NCBI GenBank assembly: GCA_016935885.1 | Contig: JAFGQA010000308.1 | Coordinates: 1 to 8,918 of the forward strand | DNA: 8,918 nucleotides | Direction: 5' to 3' | From: Phycisphaerae bacterium | GTDB lineage: Bacteria; Planctomycetota; Phycisphaerae; UBA1845; UTPLA1 | Shown: piece after piece, positions 6,601 through 8,918 of the stretch | Numbering within the stretch: the first letter of the stretch is position 1 | Layout of the letters: every line of letters begins with the position of its first letter | Notes under the pieces: generated by a model | Database searches by the model: none | Told to the model about the DNA's origin: nothing | What the model saw: only the letters and a program-made list of their open reading frames with translations | Translations under genes and position numbers: made by a program

Positions 6601-7360
6601 GGCCGACGACGGCCAATGGGAGACGATCGTCCCCGACGCTGGCGCGCCAGGCGGCATGGGCCGAACGATCGCAATTGACCTAACAGGCAAGTTGCCATCC
6701 CTGTGCCGAGAATCCCTTCTCGGCACTGGCCCAACGAACGGGCCGACGACCGGAGCCGATTCTCATGGCACACGTGTCTCGCCTGTGTCTCCGCCACGTG
6801 GACGGCGACCCCACATCAAGCTGCGCATTACGACAAACCTCGAGATCTATTACGACCAGGTATTCATCGCCGCCGACCGCGGAACGGATGACTTCGAGAT
6901 CAGGACGGTCCCAATGGCGGGGGCAGACCTTCGCCGGCTTGGCTTTCCGTTGGAATACTCTCCGGACGGCCGCCACCCAACGATTTACACGTACGACGTC
7001 ATCCAGCCGACGTCTTCGTTCAAGATGCCGCGCGGCGCCTACACGCGCTATGGCCCGGTGGAGGGCTTGCTCGCCGAGTTCGACGACCGCTACGTCATCC
7101 TTGGCACCGGTGACGAGATCGCGGTCAGGTTTGACGCGCGCGAGTTGCCGCCAGTTACGGAAGGGCACGTTCGCAGCTTCGTTCTCGTTTCACACGCCTA
7201 CTGCAAGGACATGGACCTGTACACCGCTGAGCCGGACACCGTCGAGCCGCTGCCGTTCCGGAACATGGGCGAGTATCCTTATTCTCCTAGCGAGCACGAA
7301 CCCGACGGCGACGAGCTCCGCCGGTATCGGCAGCGATTCAACACGCGCGCGACGCCGTAG
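3695..7360 (+). CDS. Secreted TPR, FG-GAP/VCBS and ASPIC/UnbV repeat protein (CRTAC1-like)
   Basis: This is a 1221-residue exported protein. A signal peptide (basic start, hydrophobic 9-28, likely cleavage around 28-31) is followed by a Pro/Lys linker. Residues 55-222 form about four or five tetratricopeptide repeats. Residues 288-640 are an FG-GAP/VCBS domain with seven calcium-binding-type motifs (for example DVNGDGLLD, DYDNDGNVD, DIDLDGDLD), the pattern of a beta-propeller. The ASPIC/UnbV domain (about 650-730) shows GFGTRIEL, VFGL and WPDG. From 751 (CPVLFAWNGERFGFIGDF) to the end is a long C-terminal region that I recall in planctomycete and acidobacterial relatives. The role is probably extracytoplasmic protein or glycan binding; no catalytic residues are evident. 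It lies 28 nt after the Roco gene, probably the same operon. Oddly, residues about 920-933 and 1002-1039 are encoded by palindromic repeats inserted in frame. GTG start supported by AGGGAG and the signal peptide. Domain calls are confident; function is not. Confidence 0.9.
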   Translation: MRASRSTELTVLLSLVALAITPIGLAAAFGAPPDKPKAPPASQKADDPWQALDPVVRATNRGVALMEKYEYAEAVKAFEQAAKLAPGSAAVRVNLAISLYNRNAKGDLQRAEKLFDEVLRDEPENARALYFRGITHQYGGRDEQAIACFERVVKLVPQDACAWYLLARSKAHVGQPCRAELERSIKENPALASAYYDLMRVAAQEGKQDEAKVLQQQFVKLRQSPLCEMVTMPHYRQMGPLAVVQPVTGRPRRPVTSGELSSGPPRTLWKGDAKKKTRDVRLDKKISEFDIGVAAADVNGDGLLDLAPVAAFAEGAGGVMILLGQPDQTFTRVAGMSILTDIHRAISYAFGDYDNDGNVDLFVSCWGPNYLFRGHGDGTFEDVTAKTNTAGPNAMTVSAVFLDADHDGDLDIYACNAESSVRPIEATSNQLLNNNADGTFTDIAGSAGVACAKDYSGMMAPADIDGDRDADLVVFNTGAPARVFFNDRLGKYHAGQISTEPIRAATVRGGVVQDFNGDGRPDVLTLPIPLTASRLFLTDGTGAVRPSPQFEECLKALATWGDIHLSRVADIDLDGDLDVILLGRAGHVLLNDGWGRFVAKPNVWPTALTDETVAADVIDLTGDGVPDLLRVTAAGSEAVELVPTKLTPPANWLAITPTGDRGVDKRTRSPASGFGTRIELRCGLHSQVMTYTGLNGSLSQSCVPLVFGLNGATKSDYVAFTWPDGVTQCENELAANTHHRISEMERRVSSCPVLFAWNGERFGFIGDFAGVGGLGYYVAPGEYAPPQPLEHVKIEPQQLVARDGFYELRVCEPMEEVAYVDRLELLAVDHPRGLRIYPDERLAITGPPPTHRLLCPREPVFPLRATAPDGTDCTANLVEVDRVYAYQPQLDRRFVGFCRPHSLVLDFEDRLADLALDQAARAEARGTCSGTGRNTYLFLNGSIEYPYSQTTFAAAQAGVAWEPMQIEWQADDGQWETIVPDAGAPGGMGRTIAIDLTGKLPSLCRESLLGTGPTNGPTTGADSHGTRVSPVSPPRGRRPHIKLRITTNLEIYYDQVFIAADRGTDDFEIRTVPMAGADLRRLGFPLEYSPDGRHPTIYTYDVIQPTSSFKMPRGAYTRYGPVEGLLAEFDDRYVILGTGDEIAVRFDARELPPVTEGHVRSFVLVSHAYCKDMDLYTAEPDTVEPLPFRNMGEYPYSPSEHEPDGDELRRYRQRFNTRATP
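6453..6470. repeat. GC hairpin within the secreted-protein gene
   Basis: CGCGGGC (6453-6459), loop TGAG, GCCCGCG (6464-6470) form a perfect 7-bp hairpin followed by GCACGTG. It is translated as part of AARAEARGTCSGTG (about residues 920-933), an Ala/Arg/Gly stretch between the strand SLVLDF and the conserved YLFLNGSIEYPYS. The low-complexity composition differs from its surroundings, suggesting that a small palindrome was inserted or expanded in frame. Confidence 0.6.
6703..6726. repeat. GAGAATCCCTTCTC hairpin inside the coding sequence
   Basis: A perfect 10-bp stem GTGCCGAGAA (6703-6712) / TTCTCGGCAC (6717-6726) surrounds the loop TCCC. It belongs to the same family as the intergenic hairpins at 337-360 and 395-418, with the same core and different but fully paired outer bases. 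It is read in frame as CRESLLGT, right after the conserved block ending DLTGKLP. A smaller GGCCC/GGGCC hairpin (6728-6732 / 6740-6744) follows within the same insert. Confidence 0.88.
6766..6787 (+). repeat. Degenerate GGCAC-GTCTCGCC repeat inside the coding sequence
   Basis: The 22 bases match 18 of 22 positions of the repeat at 8479-8500, including TGGCAC and GTGTCTCGCC-like cores. The stem is decayed compared with the intergenic copies. It is translated as HGTRVSPV (around residues 1024-1031), in the same foreign-looking insert as the hairpin at 6703-6726, just before the conserved block KLRITTNLEIYYDQVFI. Confidence 0.6.
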
Positions 7361-7474
7361 GGCTGTCGCGGCACGGCAACCCGCCGCCATCTTCGACAGT
7401 CAGAACCGCAAAAACGATCAAGCAGCCGGCAGGCACACGCGGTACAACACCCTTCAGAGGAGAGATCGGTCCAA

Positions 7475-7480
7475 GGGAGG
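7475..7480 (+). promoter_or_regulatory. Ribosome binding site of the AraC-family gene
   Basis: GGGAGG sits 4 nt before ATG 7485, slightly close but strong. It separates the true start from the long open frame that continues upstream into the preceding gene. In the 124-nt gap 7361-7484 I see no clear promoter, and only a weak 6-bp inverted repeat CTGTCG / CGACAG (7363-7368 / 7394-7399) without a T-run. Confidence 0.7.
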
Positions 7481-7484
7481 CACG

Positions 7485-8387
7485 ATGAGATCGCAAACCG
7501 AACAGACGTACCAGGAACGCATCTTGCGCGTGTTGGTTCATATCCAGGGCTGTCTTGACGAGGCGTTGTCGCTGGATGGATTGGCGCGAATCGCCCATTT
7601 CTCGCCGTTTCACTTTCACCGCATCTTTCGCGGCATGGTCGGTGAATCCGTCAAGGAGCACGTCAGGAGGCTGCGCCTGGAGCGGGCAGCGTTCCGGCTG
7701 AAGACCACGGACCACTCGGTCACCCAGATCGCCTTCGATGCCGGATACGAGACCCACGAGGCCTTCACGCGCAGGTTCCGGGCCATGTTCGACGAATCGC
7801 CCTCGGCCTTCCGCGAGATTCATCGAGCAGTGCCTTACCCGCCCTCTCCCTGCGGCGTGCATTTCGATCCCGACGGTCGGGTCGCGCGCTTTGAACCACT
7901 GAGAGAAGGAACATTACCGATGGAAGTGCGAATCAAGAACATCGAGCCGATGCGCGTGGCCTTCATGCGGCACGTGGGACCGTACGATCAGGTCGGCGAG
8001 ACGTGGAATAAGTTGTGCGCGTGGGCGGGCCCGCGCGGATTGCTGGGCCCGCAGACCACGCCGCTGGGCCTCTGCCACGACGATCCGGACGTCACGCCGG
8101 CGGACAAGATCCGCTATGATGCCTGCCTTCCGGTTGATGCGTCGTTCAAGCCGGAGGGCGACGTCGGCGTGCAGGAGATAGACGGCGGTGAGTACGCAGT
8201 AGCGACGCACCATGGACCCTATGAGAGACTGTCCGAGACATACGCGCAGCTATGCGGACAATGGTTGCCGTCGAGCGGCCGTGAGTTGCGGTCCTCGCCG
8301 CCTCTCGAGGTTTACCGCAACTCGCCGCACAACACGGCGCCGGAGGATTTGATAACGGAAATCCATCTACCGCTGAAGGCGAAGTAG
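7485..8387 (+). CDS. AraC-family transcriptional regulator with GyrI-like effector domain
   Basis: This is a 300-residue regulator. Residues 10-112 form the AraC/XylS DNA-binding domain with two helix-turn-helix units: about 28-50 (LDGLARIAHFSPFHFHRIFR) and 79-110 (VTQIAFDAGYETHEAFTRRF, then the family signature around FDESPSAFR). Residues 146-298 form a GyrI-like (SbmC/Rob C-terminal type) domain, with the two half-repeats opening VRIKNIEPMRVAFMRHVGPY and VGVQEIDGGEYAVATHHGPY, the DDPDVTPADKIRYDACLPV block, and the ending LEVYRNSP then LITEIHLPL. Such domains bind small hydrophobic or amphipathic molecules, so a ligand-responsive activator of efflux or stress genes is a reasonable inference. 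The DNA-binding domain comes first, as in E. coli Rob and unlike most AraC members. Its length is typical and it looks intact. The start is supported by GGGAGG. Its targets are not evident; it need not regulate the two genes upstream. Confidence 0.93.
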   Translation: MRSQTEQTYQERILRVLVHIQGCLDEALSLDGLARIAHFSPFHFHRIFRGMVGESVKEHVRRLRLERAAFRLKTTDHSVTQIAFDAGYETHEAFTRRFRAMFDESPSAFREIHRAVPYPPSPCGVHFDPDGRVARFEPLREGTLPMEVRIKNIEPMRVAFMRHVGPYDQVGETWNKLCAWAGPRGLLGPQTTPLGLCHDDPDVTPADKIRYDACLPVDASFKPEGDVGVQEIDGGEYAVATHHGPYERLSETYAQLCGQWLPSSGRELRSSPPLEVYRNSPHNTAPEDLITEIHLPLKAK

Positions 8388-8455
8388 CGCCGGCCCGTCC
8401 GATCCAACACGGGTGCCACCGGAAGCGCCCATGGACCCCCGCCGACAGTCCGTCA

Positions 8456-8563
8456 CCTAGCAGCCCGTGGCAAAACTGTGGCACCGGCGTCTCGCCGGTG
8501 GTTTTTACGGTCAAAAACGGCGTTTCCGATCCGCTGTCTTCCCTTTTACCACGGGCTGCTAGG
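8456..8563. repeat. MITE-like element with 20-bp terminal inverted repeats
   Basis: CCTAGCAGCCCGTGG (8456-8470) is the exact reverse complement of 8549-8563, and pairing continues to 8475/8544 with a single mismatch, so 19 of 20 bases match. The 68-bp interior carries a CTGTGGCAC-family hairpin (8482-8500) and a small GTTTTT/AAAAAC stem near 8502-8518. It encodes no protein. The size, terminal inverted repeats and lack of genes fit a miniature non-autonomous element. No clear target duplication flanks it (GTCA left, CGGC right). It may also act as a two-way transcription barrier between the AraC gene and the converging small minus-strand gene. Confidence 0.75.
8482..8500. repeat. Hairpin of the CTGTGGCAC family nested in the MITE-like element
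   Basis: Stem CACCGGC (8482-8488) / GCCGGTG (8494-8500) with loop GTCTC. Compared with the hairpin at 22-40, one stem base and its partner have both changed (CACCGCC/GGCGGTG there), keeping the pairing. The leading CTGTGG (8476-8481) is also shared. Confidence 0.85.
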
Positions 8564-8603
8564 CGGCCTCTGTTCAATACCGGCTGCTATCCGGGGGCGG
8601 ATG

Positions 8604-8726
8604 CTAAGGGAATGTGAATCCGCCGAAGAAGGCTGCCAGGCTGCCGAAGATCGTGTTCAGCAGGTCGGTGACGAACTGGAACACGGAGTCCAGGAAGGCT
8701 TGTAGTGCGTTCTGGAAATCGAGCAT
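8604..8726 (-). CDS. Small 40-residue Phe-rich acidic peptide, unknown function
   Basis: I do not recognise this peptide. It starts at ATG 8726-8724 and has AAGGAG (8739-8734) at an ideal 7-nt spacing. It begins MLDFQNALQAFLDSVFQF and ends AAFFGGFTFP. Nine of 40 residues are phenylalanine, all coded TTC. Three aspartates (3, 13, 21) and no lysine or arginine give a net charge near -3. Residues 1-21 can form an amphipathic helix; 22-36 is hydrophobic enough for a short membrane segment. About 80% of third codon positions are G or C, as expected for a real gene here. A near-consensus promoter lies at 8760-8789, so it seems to be transcribed alone. A longer start at 8816 is unlikely because it would precede the promoter. 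Possible roles are a membrane-associated or secreted self-assembling peptide or a toxin-like peptide; these are guesses. A weak hairpin (8589-8602) follows its stop. Confidence 0.68.
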   Translation of the reverse strand: MLDFQNALQAFLDSVFQFVTDLLNTIFGSLAAFFGGFTFP

Positions 8727-8733
8727 GGGGGGG

Positions 8734-8739
8734 CTCCTT
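8734..8739 (-). promoter_or_regulatory. Ribosome binding site of the 40-residue peptide
   Basis: On the minus strand AAGGAG is followed by seven bases and then the ATG at 8726. It is among the strongest SD matches in the window and decides the start against the upstream in-frame ATG at 8816. Confidence 0.8.
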
Positions 8740-8755
8740 GCGCTGGGCGAGGGTA

Positions 8756-8821
8756 ACCCATTGTATGAATTCGCCGAGCCGCGGGTCAAGGGCGCCCCGC
8801 GCTTCGATCGCTCCAATGGGT
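8756..8821. promoter_or_regulatory. 8-bp inverted repeat overlapping the small-gene promoter
   Basis: ACCCATTG (8756-8763) and CAATGGGT (8814-8821) are exact inverted repeats 58 bp apart centre to centre. One arm covers part of the -10 hexamer; the other lies about 25 bp upstream of the -35. Between them GCGGG (8781-8785) / CCCGC (8796-8800) can also pair. The arrangement could be a two-site operator working through looping, or a stem that matters in a read-through transcript. An 8-bp match over this distance could also be chance. Confidence 0.35.
8760..8789 (-). promoter_or_regulatory. Sigma70-type promoter of the 40-residue peptide gene
   Basis: On the minus strand TTGACC (8789-8784) and TACAAT (8765-8760) each match the consensus hexamers at five of six positions, with 18 bases between. 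Transcription would start near 8753, leaving a leader of about 27 nt that contains the AAGGAG. It is the best promoter match I see in the window, and in GC-rich DNA such a pair is unlikely to be accidental. Confidence 0.65.
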
Positions 8822-8831
8822 CCGTGACAGT

Positions 8832-8918
8832 TTAGAGCAGTTTAAGCTTGAGATTGCCTATGCCGCCGACGCCGATCGGAACCGCGACCGTGAGGGAGCG
8901 GTCAGCGTTCACCCTTGA
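8832..8918 (-). CDS. Possible C-terminal end of a minus-strand gene cut by the window edge
   Basis: Reading from the window end on the minus strand gives 28 codons in frame up to TAA (8834-8832), with a product starting SRVNADRSLTVAVP and ending GNLKLKLL. About three quarters of third codon positions are G or C, and the alternating hydrophobic pattern looks like beta strands, so a real C-terminus is plausible. I cannot name a family from so little. Caution: codons for DRSLTVAV come from a palindromic repeat (8881-8903) that I associate with spurious translations in planctomycete genomes, so this may be a repeat with a chance open frame. Confidence 0.35.
   Translation of the reverse strand, partial: SRVNADRSLTVAVPIGVGGIGNLKLKLL
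8881..8903. repeat. Palindromic repeat ACCGCGACCG-GAGCGGT at the window edge
   Basis: Two alternative small stems are possible: GACCG (8886-8890) / CGGTC (8899-8903), and ACCGC (8881-8885) / GCGGT (8898-8902). The sequence resembles a dispersed repeat I recall from planctomycete genomes; this window holds only one copy, so I cannot confirm that it is repeated. It overlaps the possible partial gene on the minus strand. Confidence 0.45.

Noticed and set aside
7361..7400. Rho-independent terminator after the secreted-protein gene
   Set aside because: Only a 6-bp inverted repeat with a 25-nt loop and no T-run.
6765..7484. Long N-terminal extension of the AraC-family protein
   Set aside because: It lies out of frame over the secreted-protein gene, is Arg/Ser/Thr-rich, and the family fold begins right after ATG 7485 with its SD.
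8589..8602. Terminator hairpin for the 40-residue peptide gene
   Set aside because: ATCCG/CGGAT is only five pairs and no T-tract follows on the minus strand.
8727..8816. Thirty-residue N-terminal extension of the small minus-strand peptide
   Set aside because: The extension covers the promoter hexamers and SD, is basic and proline-rich, and its ATG has no good ribosome site.
8614..8835. Plus-strand frame opposite the small peptide
   Set aside because: No SD or domain; the opposite strand has promoter, SD and codon bias.

Overview
The window is GC-rich bacterial DNA with strong Shine-Dalgarno sequences and GC-rich third codon positions. A planctomycete, or a neighbouring lineage of large-genome environmental bacteria, is the best guess. 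That rests on the gene content (an LRR-Roc-COR protein and a TPR / FG-GAP / ASPIC-UnbV secreted protein) and on several small GC-rich palindromic repeat families that I associate from memory with those genomes. No taxonomic marker gene is present, so the assignment is an inference.

Layout. Positions 1-531 carry no convincing gene. They hold a mosaic of palindromic repeats: a twin hairpin (16-69), a 124-bp composite palindrome (108-231), and a tandem array ending in a perfect hairpin followed by an inverted relative (281-432). A possible extended -10 promoter follows. Three plus-strand genes come next. The first is a 1044-residue Roco protein (532-3666) with ten near-identical leucine-rich repeats, a Roc GTPase domain and a COR domain. 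After a 28-nt gap comes a 1221-residue secreted TPR plus seven-motif FG-GAP/VCBS protein with an ASPIC/UnbV domain and a long C-terminal region (3695-7360, GTG start). After 124 nt comes a 300-residue AraC-family regulator with a GyrI-like effector domain (7485-8387). The first two genes probably form one transcription unit. The regulator may be read separately or by read-through.

Positions 8388-8603 hold a 108-bp MITE-like element with 20-bp terminal inverted repeats (one mismatch) around another copy of the twin-hairpin family. On the minus strand follows an unlisted-type small gene (8604-8726): a 40-residue phenylalanine-rich acidic peptide with an excellent ribosome site and a near-consensus sigma70-type promoter that overlaps an inverted repeat. 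The minus-strand 3' end of another possible gene (8832-8918) runs off the window.

The most unusual theme is repeat invasion of coding sequence. Members of the same palindrome families that fill the intergenic DNA also lie inside the secreted-protein gene, in frame, and are translated into low-complexity inserts between conserved blocks. The Roco gene has a comparable short tandem-repeat insert in its COR domain. Stem sequences differ between copies but stay paired, so the hairpin itself appears to be what is conserved. The second item worth following is the independently promoted 40-residue peptide.
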